Positions 44,766 through 52,519 of a stretch of 64,000 nucleotides of DNA are shown here, piece by piece. The first letter of the stretch is position 1. Each line of letters begins with the position of its first letter. This DNA comes from Lewinellaceae bacterium (GTDB lineage Bacteria; Bacteroidota; Bacteroidia; Chitinophagales; Saprospiraceae): the NCBI GenBank assembly GCA_020636375.1, contig JACJXZ010000001.1, positions 186,001 to 250,000 of the forward strand, written 5' to 3'. The position numbers and the translations under genes were made by a program. The notes beneath the pieces are model-generated. The model made no database searches. It was not told where the DNA came from and was given only the letters and a program-made list of their open reading frames with translations.

Positions 44766-45483
44766 AGCCGCCATCGACGGCTACCACAACCAGCTGCGGC
44801 ACATGCCCCCGGAAGAAGCTTTCGGGCGCCTGATGATAGCTCTTAGGGAGGCCGCCCAGCATTACGGCGCACGGCAGCCCGTCCTGGAAGGAACCTTCAC
44901 CGAATGCGTGCGGATAACCCGAAAGAAATTTGCCGGGCTGGGCATTGAAGAAATCCGCGAAGCCTACCGCATGTGGGCAGCCGGGGAACTCAACCTGAGG
45001 AAAGGCGAAGCGGAGATGTACGGCGGCCAGTTCAACGCCGCCCAGCTGGGCAAAGTCCTGGCCGCCTACATGGAGCAGCGGAAGGCCGCCCTGGGGGCCT
45101 ACCTGCGCGAGCTGGAGGCTTACCAGCGGGAGCAGGAAAGGGCTAACAAAGCAGAGCGCCTGCGGCAGGAATACGAGGAGGGCTTTGAAAAGAACCTCCG
45201 GGCCTTCCAGCCTAAAACCTGGCGGGAGATACCCTTCCACTGGTTTGAAACGGCCTGGAAAAGAGGGCTAATCCGGCTAACGGAAGCCGAGCGACAAGAG
45301 CTGCTCGCCGACGCCCGTGCCCTCGCCCTGGAGGAGGCCGAAGAAGAAAAAGAAGGGGCAGGCATCTTTCAGCGCAAACAGGTGGAAAAGTTGATCCAGG
45401 GAGAGGGGCTGGAAGGACGGGCAAAAACGATAGCCAGGAAGCTGGCTTTATTTCGAAAATTCTATCAAAACAAGCAACCATGA
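44644..45483 (+). CDS. island protein of unknown function
   Basis: 279 residues, strongly helical and charged. A basic N-terminus precedes ALLEAAIDGYHNQLRHMPPE, GTFTECVRITRKKFAGLGIE and EIREAYRMWAAGELNLRKGE, then a coiled coil (RELEAYQREQERANKAERLR, about 157-176) and a C-terminal helix bundle ending KLALFRKFYQNKQP. It starts inside the end of the upstream frame and its TGA overlaps the ATG of the next gene (ATGA). I do not recognise it. Co-expressed cargo or a replication/DNA-processing gene of the island is possible. Confidence 0.7.
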   Translation: MEKLPQPTTTSSAKKAPGASTLRSLRKKALSQSGASPALLEAAIDGYHNQLRHMPPEEAFGRLMIALREAAQHYGARQPVLEGTFTECVRITRKKFAGLGIEEIREAYRMWAAGELNLRKGEAEMYGGQFNAAQLGKVLAAYMEQRKAALGAYLRELEAYQREQERANKAERLRQEYEEGFEKNLRAFQPKTWREIPFHWFETAWKRGLIRLTEAERQELLADARALALEEAEEEKEGAGIFQRKQVEKLIQGEGLEGRAKTIARKLALFRKFYQNKQP

Positions 45484-45683
45484 AAGTTGCGCTTCAGGAT
45501 GCCGTCAAGGAAATCCGCCGCGAGATCCAACTAAGAGAGCGCCTGTATCCCCAATGGGTGGCCTCCGGCAAGCTCAACAAGGCTACCGCCGAACGGCAGC
45601 TGGCGCGGCTGAAATTCGCCCTCGAACTACTGGAAGGAAAACAAGCGGGGCAGCACGGGCATCAACAAGAACTATTCGAATAG
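45480..45683 (+). CDS. small island protein of unknown function
   Basis: 67 residues, all helix with charged residues: LQDAVKEIRREIQLRERLYP, QWVASGKLNKATAERQLARL, ending in a Gln/His-rich tail (QAGQHGHQQELFE). The last five residues HQQELFE are reminiscent of clamp- or partner-binding tails, but this is not evidence. Translationally coupled to the preceding gene through an ATGA overlap. Confidence 0.65.
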   Translation: MKVALQDAVKEIRREIQLRERLYPQWVASGKLNKATAERQLARLKFALELLEGKQAGQHGHQQELFE

Positions 45684-45687
45684 CGAT

Positions 45688-46128
45688 ATGGAAAACCTGA
45701 TCCGTCAAAAACTACAGGAACTGGAGCAGCTCCGCCACAACCTGCTTCAGTGCTTGTTTGGAGGTGGTGCTTTGGAAGCGAAAATTGCTGATTTGGGGTT
45801 CTCACAAAGTCATTTTTTCGCTTCATAGCAGAGCTATGGAGCGAAAAAATGGCGAAGTGAGAGCCTGTCCCGTACCCGCAGGGTCGGGATTCCCAAAGCG
45901 GCAATTTGCAGCCCAAATAGCCTGCCCCGCACACATAGTGTCGGGGACCACCTCCAAACAAGCACTCACCACCTCCGCACCAGCAGCGGGCAGGCAAAAG
46001 CCTACCAGCAGATGAGCCTGGAGGTAGTGGAGGGCTGCCGGGAGGCATTGCGGCAAGTGTTGGAAGCTAACCAAGCGTTCATAAAAAAACAGAGCTATGA
46101 AAGAACTAAAAACGCCAACCGTCACTGA
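45688..46128 (+). pseudogene. small island gene interrupted by a palindromic element
   Basis: Opens with ATG 45688 (MENLIRQKLQELEQLRHNLL), then runs into the 218-bp palindromic element and meets a stop codon. Beyond the element a frame with QAKAYQQMSLEVVEGCREAL (from 45991) continues to TGA 46126-46128. That part has a homologue in the fragment at 37850-38031, so it was a real protein. The 32-base overlap with the next ATG suggests former coupling. That the two halves belong to one gene is inference. Confidence 0.55.
45749..45966. mobile_element. MITE-like palindromic element with 20-bp terminal inverted repeats
   Basis: Perfect 20-bp terminal inverted repeats AGTGCTTGTTTGGAGGTGGT (45749-45768) and complement (45947-45966) flank 218 bp in total. 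The centre also folds: CTCACAAAGTCATTTTTTCG... pairs with its near-complement ending GGCGAAGTGAG around GAGCTATG-type sequence. Two short GC hairpins (45868-45889, 45925-45946) lie in the right half only. There is no coding capacity of its own, and no clear target duplication. Confidence 0.8.
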
Positions 46129-46405
46129 AGCCATACTCGCTGCAGTGATCCCGGAAATAGAAGCCTTGCTGGAAGAAAAGCTGCGAGAAGCGCAATCCTG
46201 GCAGGCACAGGCTGCCCACAGCCCCGAAGGACTGGAATTCCTGACCATATCGGAAGCTGCCCGGCGCTTCAAAATTGGAGAGACCACCCTTCGGCGGTGG
46301 ATTTTTGAGGAAGGGCGCATCAAGGCTTACCGACCCCATGGGGCAAAGACCTGGAGGGTGAAGTACGGGGAGTTGAAAGCTTTGATAATGGAGGAGAAGA
46401 GTTAA
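46097..46405 (+). CDS. excisionase-like helix-turn-helix DNA-binding protein
   Basis: 102 residues. An N-terminal helical part (AAVIPEIEALLEEKLREAQS) precedes a MerR/excisionase-type winged HTH: FLTISEAARRFKIGETTLRR, then WIFEEGRIKAYRPHG and WRVKYGELKALI (about 49-98). Located convergent to and 22 bases from the integrase end, as expected for a directionality factor or element regulator. Confidence 0.8.
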   Translation: MKELKTPTVTEAILAAVIPEIEALLEEKLREAQSWQAQAAHSPEGLEFLTISEAARRFKIGETTLRRWIFEEGRIKAYRPHGAKTWRVKYGELKALIMEEKS

Positions 46406-46427
46406 GTTTCCTGATTAATGTAGCGGC

Positions 46428-47693
46428 TCAACCCACTTCTTTCCGCACCTTAAAATAATCCGACTTCGCCACGATAACCGTGTGTTCTTCATCCGCCAGC
46501 CGGATATACCGCTGGAAAACCTTTTCATCCCTCCAACCTCCAAATTTCATGATGGTCTTCGCCGGCACGCCCATCTTATACAAGTTGGTCGCCGCCGTAG
46601 CCCGCAGGGTATGGGTAGTCACCGCATCCCATTTTGGGAGGGTTTCCGAGACCGTCTGGCCTGCTTTATTCCGCACGATGGTCACCGGGCTGTCGATACC
46701 CGCCAGCTGGCACAGCTCCTTCAGGTACTTGTTGCTCTTTTGGTGGGACAGGGACGGCAGGACGCCGCCATTCCGTTCAATGGTTTCCTTGACGAAGGGG
46801 TGCAGAGGGATGGTAATGACCTGCTTCGTTTTCGATTGCATAAACCGGATGGCATCCACTTTTTTGCCCTCCCGGTCGCGGATGCTGGTAAAATGCTCAA
46901 CTGTTAGCTGGTCGAGGTCGGAAAAGCGCATGCCCGTGAAGGCGCCGACGATGGCCCGGTCCCGCATCTTGGCCAGCCGTTCGTTGCCCGCAAGGTCGAG
47001 CGCCCGGATTCGTTCGACCTCCTGCATCGTGAAGTAGGTCAGGACCGGCACGTCCTCCTTCACTTTGAAACCCTGGCAAGCCATATTATCGGTCAGCCCT
47101 GCCTGCACCGCCCTTTTCATGAAAGACTTCAGGATTTTGATGTGCTTCACCAGCGTATTGTTCGAGTGCCCTTTGACGTTGAAGGAATAATCCTGGAAGT
47201 GGTCGAACCACTCCAGGTTGATATTATCCCACCGCAGCGGGTAGTACGACTCTGAAAACTGCCCGAGGTGGTCGAGAAACACCTCGTACTGCCTGACCCG
47301 CGTCGGCGAAAAGCCCGGCAGCTTGCGGCGGCGTTCAATCTCCTGGGCAAAGAACTCCAGGAAGGAGTTTTCCTCTTTCCGCTCCACTACCCTGCCGGTC
47401 GCCTTGTATACGGCCTCTTTCACCTCCTCTGCCGAAGGCGGCGCCCCGTTGTTGGCCCGGCACTCCCGGTCCAGCTTTTTGACCTCCTGCTCGATCTTGT
47501 CGAGCAGCATATTCAAAGCCTTATTGCTCTTCAGCCTGGCGCCGGTACGGGCCCTTCGCTCCCTCACGTTCCATTGCCCCGGCGGCACTTTCTGCCCCGT
47601 AGACACCCGCACCCGCTGCCGGGGTGACGGAATATATTCCATTAAAATGAGGGAATCCTTCTCTTTTTTGCTTTTGAGGTGGAAAGTCAGCAT
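46428..47693 (-). CDS. tyrosine-type site-specific recombinase (integrase)
   Basis: 421 residues. An N-terminal arm-binding domain (about 1-90), a SAM-like core-binding domain (about 100-215, FLDHLGQFSESYYPLRWDNI) and a catalytic domain with Arg in GAFTGMRFSDLDQL, His361-Thr-Leu-Arg364 (HTLRATAATN), GGW and the nucleophile Tyr396 (FQRYIRL). This is the Bacteroidota phage/ICE integrase class. It begins 208 bases from the tRNA-Leu 3' end, the probable attachment site. Appears intact. Confidence 0.93.
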   Translation of the reverse strand: MLTFHLKSKKEKDSLILMEYIPSPRQRVRVSTGQKVPPGQWNVRERRARTGARLKSNKALNMLLDKIEQEVKKLDRECRANNGAPPSAEEVKEAVYKATGRVVERKEENSFLEFFAQEIERRRKLPGFSPTRVRQYEVFLDHLGQFSESYYPLRWDNINLEWFDHFQDYSFNVKGHSNNTLVKHIKILKSFMKRAVQAGLTDNMACQGFKVKEDVPVLTYFTMQEVERIRALDLAGNERLAKMRDRAIVGAFTGMRFSDLDQLTVEHFTSIRDREGKKVDAIRFMQSKTKQVITIPLHPFVKETIERNGGVLPSLSHQKSNKYLKELCQLAGIDSPVTIVRNKAGQTVSETLPKWDAVTTHTLRATAATNLYKMGVPAKTIMKFGGWRDEKVFQRYIRLADEEHTVIVAKSDYFKVRKEVG

Positions 47694-47857
47694 GCCTTTG
47701 GAATTTCTGCTCGGATAGCTTTTCCTTACAAGATACGAAATTCCTTCCGAAAAAACACATTATAGAAATCTTTTAGGTGGTATATTGGGTGGTAAACGAA
47801 TGGATATAAACGGGGGAGACCGAAGAGCGTCAAAATACATAAACCCCTGAAAAACAA

Positions 47858-47887
47858 AGGCTTGATGGAAAAATTTCCACCAAGCCT
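47858..47887 (-). terminator. terminator downstream of tRNA-Leu
   Basis: The arms AGGCTTGATGGAAA / TTTCCACCAAGCCT pair over 14 bp with one mismatch around a 2-3 base loop. On the minus strand they are followed by TTTGTTTTT, 13 bases after the tRNA-Leu end. Confidence 0.75.
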
Positions 47888-47900
47888 AACCGTAAAAAGT

Positions 47901-47985
47901 ACCCGGGACGGGACTTGAACCCGTACGGGCATCACTGCCCACTGGATTTTAAGTCCAGCGCGTCTACCACTTCCGCCACCCGGGC
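47901..47985 (-). tRNA. tRNA-Leu (anticodon UAA)
   Basis: 85-base class II tRNA. Acceptor GCCCGGG/CCCGGGT, D arm with TGGTAGACGC, anticodon stem CTGGA/TCCAG around loop CTTAAAA (anticodon TAA), a long variable arm (TGGGCAGTGATGCCCGT) and T arm ACGGGTTCAAGTCCCGT. CCA is not encoded. Its 3' end faces the integrative element. Confidence 0.95.
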
Positions 47986-48018
47986 ATCTGCGTACGTAAC
48001 AAAGATAGCTAAAAATGC

Positions 48019-48048
48019 AAAAAGCCTTCTGTCACCAGAAGGCTTTTT
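48019..48048 (-). terminator. terminator between tRNA-Gly and tRNA-Leu
   Basis: AAAAAGCCTTCTG / CAGAAGGCTTTTT form a 13-bp stem with T-runs on both strands, directly after the tRNA-Gly gene on the minus strand. Confidence 0.85.
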
Positions 48049-48061
48049 GTTCAGCACCTGA

Positions 48062-48133
48062 GCGGATGACGAGACTCGAACCCGCGACCTCAACCTTGGC
48101 AAGGTTGCGCTCTACCAACTGAGCTACATCCGC
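48062..48133 (-). tRNA. tRNA-Gly (anticodon GCC)
   Basis: 72 bases. Acceptor GCGGATG/CATCCGC, D arm GCTCAGTTGGTAGAGC, anticodon stem CAACC/GGTTG around TTGCCAA (anticodon GCC), T arm GCGGGTTCGAGACTCGT. CCA not encoded. All stems pair, so it should be functional. Confidence 0.95.
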
Positions 48134-48190
48134 TTATTATGCAAAAGCACTATTTGAAAAACTGCTTCCTGTAGCAACCCTGGCAGCAAG

Positions 48191-48267
48191 GCGAGACTCG
48201 AACCCGCGACCTCAACCTTGGTCCCGTCCTCCCGGACGGGACGCTCTACCAACTGAGCTACATCCGC
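48191..48267 (-). pseudogene. rearranged tRNA-Gly copy with a GC hairpin in the anticodon arm
   Basis: The 5' acceptor strand, D arm, 3' anticodon strand and T arm are copies of the tRNA-Gly 58 bases away, and the 5' flank (ATAA.AA) is similar too. The 5' anticodon strand and GCC anticodon (10 bases) are replaced by 22 bases that form a perfect hairpin TCCCGTCC-TCCC-GGACGGGA (48222-48241). The 3' acceptor strand (CTTGCTG) no longer pairs with GCGGATG. It cannot be a normal glycine tRNA. Confidence 0.8.
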
Positions 48268-48431
48268 TTGTTATCTTCAGGATCTTTATCCCGAACTCCG
48301 TTTTTCAGAAGCGATTGCAAATATACGTGCGCCTTCTTTTAAATACAAGTTTTCCGGTTAAAAAAATGCCAAAAAACCGGGCTGCTGCCTGCAAGCATTT
48401 GATAAACAAACGCCTGGGCCGGAAAAGTTCC

Positions 48432-50021
48432 TTAAATCTCTGGCGATGAACCCGGCTCTTCCGCAACGGGCGCTTTTTCCGGCCTCGCTTTTTTCATGAT
48501 GTCGATGAGGGTTTTCAGGCTGTTGGCCGACCCGTCCTCCATCTTCAGGACAAGCTCAGCGCCTTCGCGCCAGGCGGTGGCTTCTACGCTTTTTATTTCG
48601 TCAAAGCCTTCTTTCTGTTCGCTGCCCAGGGCCTCTATTGCCGCTATGTCGCCCAGGAAGGTGAAGATGTTGTTGGTGGACAAGGCTTCGGCCTGTTCGG
48701 CGACTGGCCCGCGGAGGCCGGTGCGGCCGCTTTCTACCTTGTCGAGGAGGGCGGGATTGTCGGCGATGTACAGCAGGCCGTCCCGGATCAGGAATTGCCC
48801 GTCGATGCGGACTTTGGCCTCGGCATAGGCGGTGTCGCCTTTCATTTCTCTTTTCCACTCCAGGAAGCGGTAGCGGTTCTTCCCGGCCGGCGCCACCTTG
48901 TTTTCCTGAACGGCCAGGTCGATAAGGGACTGGAGCGCGGCCTCGTCCCCGATGCGGGCGGCAAAGACGAGCGCCGGCTCGCCTCCTTCATCGCCGGAGG
49001 GGTAAGCGGCAAGCATGATGTCGCCCTTCAATGCCTTCATCAGGGTGCTGGTGGAGATGCCGTATTCCTGGAGCCCGCCCTCGGCCAGGCCTTTGCTGTA
49101 TTTTTCTACCAGTAGTTGGTTGATACCGTCCATATCAAAAGCGGTGCTCATGAAGAAAAGAGGCTCGCCTTCGGGCGCGCGCTGGACGAAATCCGTCTTC
49201 ACCTTGTCCCGGAAAAGCATGCTGAGGTCGTTGGCAACCTGGCTCTTGAAGTAGAAATCCACTTCGCTCCTGGCCATGCCCTGGTCAAAAGTGAGGAAGT
49301 GCTGGATGTAGTTTCCGCGAAGGTCTTCCTGCTTGTAGTTCAACAGGGTACCGGCGTTTTTGGCCATCCCGGAACTGAGCAGGAAATCGGAAGACAACCA
49401 GGTGGCCACGTCGAACTCTTTAGCCAGGGCGCGGCGCAGGTTCTTATTCCGGGCGACAGACCGTTCCGGCCTGGCTTCCAGGTAGCCTTTTATGGCTGCT
49501 TCTACATCGGTGCCGTCTTCGGCGATGCCGATGAGGGCCACTTTTTCATTCCAGGCCAGGGTGCTGTTGTGAGAAGGGCTGAAAAACCGGTAGCCGTTAT
49601 CGGCGGCGGGCTGTGGCTCCGCCTCGACGCTTTCGAGCAACGCTTCGAACGCCCCGGCGTCGGCAAGAGAAAAGGAAATGACGGTGAAGGGTTTCTGGTT
49701 TTCCCGCATTTCAGCGGAAAAGTAGATGTTTTTCCCGAGGTCTACCCCGGAGCTTTCAGGTTGTTCGAAGACTTTGGCCAGCACCGGATTGGCAGCCCGG
49801 GCTTCTTCGGCCATCTGCCGGTAGCCTTCGGATTGCCGGACCGACTCGAAATCTGCTTTGTCCATTAATTGCCGGGCGCGGATGGCCGTGACCATAGCCG
49901 TGCTTTCGGGCAGGTACTGTAGGCTGTCGTCCGGTATCGGTGCTTCCTGTTGGCAGGCTGTAAATACGAGTGCAAAAAGTAGGGCTGAAAGGGATAGCCA
50001 GGTGAATTTCCGAATGCTCAT
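48432..50021 (-). CDS. DUF4836 family lipoprotein
   Basis: 529 residues from ATG 50021 (MSIRKFTWLSLSALLFALVF), with lipobox FTAC giving Cys23. The mature protein follows the DUF4836 pattern: SLQYLPESTAMVTAIRARQL near the N-terminus, GKNIYFSAEMRENQKPFTVI, FISMS-type segment PLFFMSTAFDMDGINQLL and LYIADNPALLDKVESG in the last third. Widespread in Bacteroidota as an envelope lipoprotein. Function unknown. Ends in a Pro/Glu-rich tail. Confidence 0.88.
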   Translation of the reverse strand: MSIRKFTWLSLSALLFALVFTACQQEAPIPDDSLQYLPESTAMVTAIRARQLMDKADFESVRQSEGYRQMAEEARAANPVLAKVFEQPESSGVDLGKNIYFSAEMRENQKPFTVISFSLADAGAFEALLESVEAEPQPAADNGYRFFSPSHNSTLAWNEKVALIGIAEDGTDVEAAIKGYLEARPERSVARNKNLRRALAKEFDVATWLSSDFLLSSGMAKNAGTLLNYKQEDLRGNYIQHFLTFDQGMARSEVDFYFKSQVANDLSMLFRDKVKTDFVQRAPEGEPLFFMSTAFDMDGINQLLVEKYSKGLAEGGLQEYGISTSTLMKALKGDIMLAAYPSGDEGGEPALVFAARIGDEAALQSLIDLAVQENKVAPAGKNRYRFLEWKREMKGDTAYAEAKVRIDGQFLIRDGLLYIADNPALLDKVESGRTGLRGPVAEQAEALSTNNIFTFLGDIAAIEALGSEQKEGFDEIKSVEATAWREGAELVLKMEDGSANSLKTLIDIMKKARPEKAPVAEEPGSSPEI

Positions 50022-50307
50022 CTTTGTGGTTTTTTTATGTGACCCGGCAAAGTTATGGCGGCCCGGCCCGGCCTTCCACAATGATGGATGAAAAGCGGGA
50101 AATATTCGATGGAGTGGATTGGGTTGACGGCGGCATGGCTACCGGATGATTTCTGGATTGTGCGTTTGTGCATTTTTACCCGCCTCTGCGGGCAGGAGCC
50201 GCAGCGGCGGGCGAAGGCCCGGACGAGCGCAGCGAAAACGGGCGTACATCCGTATCAGAACCGCGCATTTCTAATCATTTCCATGTCTCTCCCCATCTCC
50301 ATGCCCC

Positions 50308-52494
50308 CTACTCCACTGCCCTTGCTCCTCCGGCAACATCCTCCTGCCCCTCCTGTTCGGACAGGCGCTTGATGTAGTAGTAGGTCTCCATCTGGGACCG
50401 GATGGCCAGGTCGGATCCGTCGGTGCGGTACGTATTGGAGGATTCCTTGTCGATGATCCTCGCCTTGACATTATCGCTGAGCTGGATGGTGATAAAGTCT
50501 TTGATCTGGTGGCGGATGTGTTCTGAATAAATGGGGAAGGCCGTTTCTACCCGGTAGCTGAGGTTGCGGACCATCCAGTCGGCGGAGGAGAGGTAGATCA
50601 GTTCCTCGCCGCCGTGGTAAAAGATGAAGATGCGGGCGTGTTCCAGGTAACGGTCGACGATGCTGACGGCGGAAATGTTCTCGCTGAACCCTTCCATGCC
50701 GGGCACCAGCGAGCAGATGCCCCGTATGATCAGCTGTACCTTCACGCCGGCCTGGCTGGCTTGATAGAGCTTTTCGATCATCGACTGGTCCTGCAGGCTG
50801 TTCAGCTTGAGGATGATCTCAGCGCGGTTGCCGGCACGGGCCTGTTCGATCTCGAAGTCTATAAGTTTCTCCAGCTCGGTGCGCAGGTTGAACTGGCCGA
50901 CCAGCAGGTGCTGAAAGCCCTGCTGGGGCACCTTGACCGTTTCCAGGAAGGAAAACACCCGCGCCACTTCGTTGACGATGCGCTCGTCGGCAGTGAACAG
51001 GCCGAAGTCGCTGTACACCTTAGCGGTATCCTCGTGAAAGTTGCCGGTGGACAGGTAAGTGTACATGCGGGCCTTGCGCCCTTCGACCCGGCGCACCAGG
51101 GCCAGCTTGGAATGCACCTTGACGCCGGGAAAGCTGTAGTGGACGTTGACGCCGGCCTGTTCCAGCTTTTCTCCCCATTCCAGGTTGGCCTCTTCGTCAA
51201 ACCGGGCCTTGACTTCGATGAAGACGGAGACCTGCTTGCCTGCCTGCACCGCGTCCTGCAGGGCCTGCATGATGCGCGATTTGCGGGCCACCCGGTACTG
51301 GATGATCTTGATGTGGGTGACCTTGGGGTCGCGGGCCGCTTCTTCGAAAAAGCGGACGACAGAACGGTAGGAATGATAAGGCACGTGGATAAAATGGTCC
51401 TTTTCCCGGATGGATTGCCAGAACCCGGTGCTGTCCTCCAGTGGATGATACGGCAGGGAAGGCAATGGGGAATTGCTCAGGTGGGCCATCCCGAAATCGG
51501 GAAACTTGAAGAAGTCGAAGTTGTTGTGGTACCGTCCTTCCTGCAGGATGTCGTACTTCTCCAGGCCGAAGGCTTCCTTGAGGAAATCCAGCAGCTCGTT
51601 CGGCATCTCCCGGTCGTAGACAAACCGGGAGGCCGGCCCGACCTGCCGCTTGGCCAGGCTCTCCTTGATCTTCTGGATGAGGTCGCCGGAAAATTCGTCG
51701 TCGATGTACAGCTCGGCATCCCGGGTAAGCTTGATGGAAAAGGTGTCCAGGATATGATATCCGGGAAACATCCAGGAAACGCTGTGGCGCACGATGTCGT
51801 CCAGCATGATGAGGTCGCGCCGGTTGGAAGCGGAAGGCAACTCGATAAACCGCGGCAAATGGTCAGAAGGGATCTTGACGTTGGCGTACTGGTGTTTTTT
51901 TTCCGGGTCATCCTTGTCCTGAAGCAGGACGGTGAGGTAGAGGGCAGCATTGTTGAGAAATGGGCGGATTTTGTTCTTGACCAGCAATACGGGCTGAACG
52001 AAGGGTAGCATGTGGTCTTTGAAATAGGTTTCCACGAACGCTTTTTGCTCCTCGTTCAGGTCGAGGCGCCGCAGGAGGTGGATCTTGTGGTGCTTCAGCT
52101 CGGGAATGATCTCCTCTTCGAAGATACGGCTGAATTCCTCCTGCTGCTTATTGACGATCCGCTGTATGTCTTTCACGATCTGTTTCGAATCGACGTGCAG
52201 TTCCTTTTTGGTCTTCTTGCCTACCCGCAGCAGGTTGCGGTGGTTGGCCATGCGCACGCGGAAGAATTCATCCAGGTTGGAGGAATAGATGGCCAGGAAC
52301 TTGATCCGCTCCAGCAAAGGCACCGTGGGGTCCTTGGCTTCCTGCAATACCCGGTAGTTGAAAGACAGCCAGCTGATATCCCGCTGGATATACGGATAGC
52401 CGTTTTCTGTTTTCAGGACCAGGCTGCCGGTGCTGAAATTAGATCTGGCCTTTTCATTACGGCGGACCTCCGTTTTGTTGGCAATGTTGGACAT
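50308..52494 (-). CDS. ppk1: polyphosphate kinase 1
   Basis: 728 residues. Reversibly makes polyphosphate from ATP. N-terminal domain YIQRDISWLSFNYRVLQEAK (about 34-53) and FLAIYSSNLDEFFRVRMA; C-terminal PLD-like catalytic domains with THIKIIQYRVARKSRIMQAL, VFIEVKARFDEEANLEWGEK, GVKVHSKLALVRR (autophosphorylated His in VHSK) and YLSTGNFHEDTAKVYSD. Complete, cytosolic. No exopolyphosphatase is adjacent; the DUF72 gene lies 25 bases upstream on the same strand. Confidence 0.96.
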   Translation of the reverse strand: MSNIANKTEVRRNEKARSNFSTGSLVLKTENGYPYIQRDISWLSFNYRVLQEAKDPTVPLLERIKFLAIYSSNLDEFFRVRMANHRNLLRVGKKTKKELHVDSKQIVKDIQRIVNKQQEEFSRIFEEEIIPELKHHKIHLLRRLDLNEEQKAFVETYFKDHMLPFVQPVLLVKNKIRPFLNNAALYLTVLLQDKDDPEKKHQYANVKIPSDHLPRFIELPSASNRRDLIMLDDIVRHSVSWMFPGYHILDTFSIKLTRDAELYIDDEFSGDLIQKIKESLAKRQVGPASRFVYDREMPNELLDFLKEAFGLEKYDILQEGRYHNNFDFFKFPDFGMAHLSNSPLPSLPYHPLEDSTGFWQSIREKDHFIHVPYHSYRSVVRFFEEAARDPKVTHIKIIQYRVARKSRIMQALQDAVQAGKQVSVFIEVKARFDEEANLEWGEKLEQAGVNVHYSFPGVKVHSKLALVRRVEGRKARMYTYLSTGNFHEDTAKVYSDFGLFTADERIVNEVARVFSFLETVKVPQQGFQHLLVGQFNLRTELEKLIDFEIEQARAGNRAEIILKLNSLQDQSMIEKLYQASQAGVKVQLIIRGICSLVPGMEGFSENISAVSIVDRYLEHARIFIFYHGGEELIYLSSADWMVRNLSYRVETAFPIYSEHIRHQIKDFITIQLSDNVKARIIDKESSNTYRTDGSDLAIRSQMETYYYIKRLSEQEGQEDVAGGARAVE

Positions 52495-52519
52495 AGTACG
52501 TCGTATATGGCTGAATGTA

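Larger units (their letters stand above)
44060..47900. mobile_element. remnant integrative element at tRNA-Leu
   Basis: Between the IS66 right end and the 3' end of tRNA-Leu(UAA) lie unknown phage- or ICE-like small genes, an excisionase-like HTH gene and a convergent tyrosine integrase whose 5' end faces the tRNA. This is a standard tRNA-targeted island layout. No second copy of the tRNA 3' end was found on the left, and no structural, conjugation or replication genes are recognised, so the element appears truncated by the IS66 rearrangement. Confidence 0.65.

Noticed and set aside
47901..47920. Exact att core and its partner for the integrative element
   Set aside because: I looked for a repeat of the tRNA-Leu 3' end on the left side and found none in the window, so no att pair is claimed.
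48191..48267. A second functional tRNA-Gly
   Set aside because: No anticodon loop of normal form and no acceptor pairing; called a relic instead.
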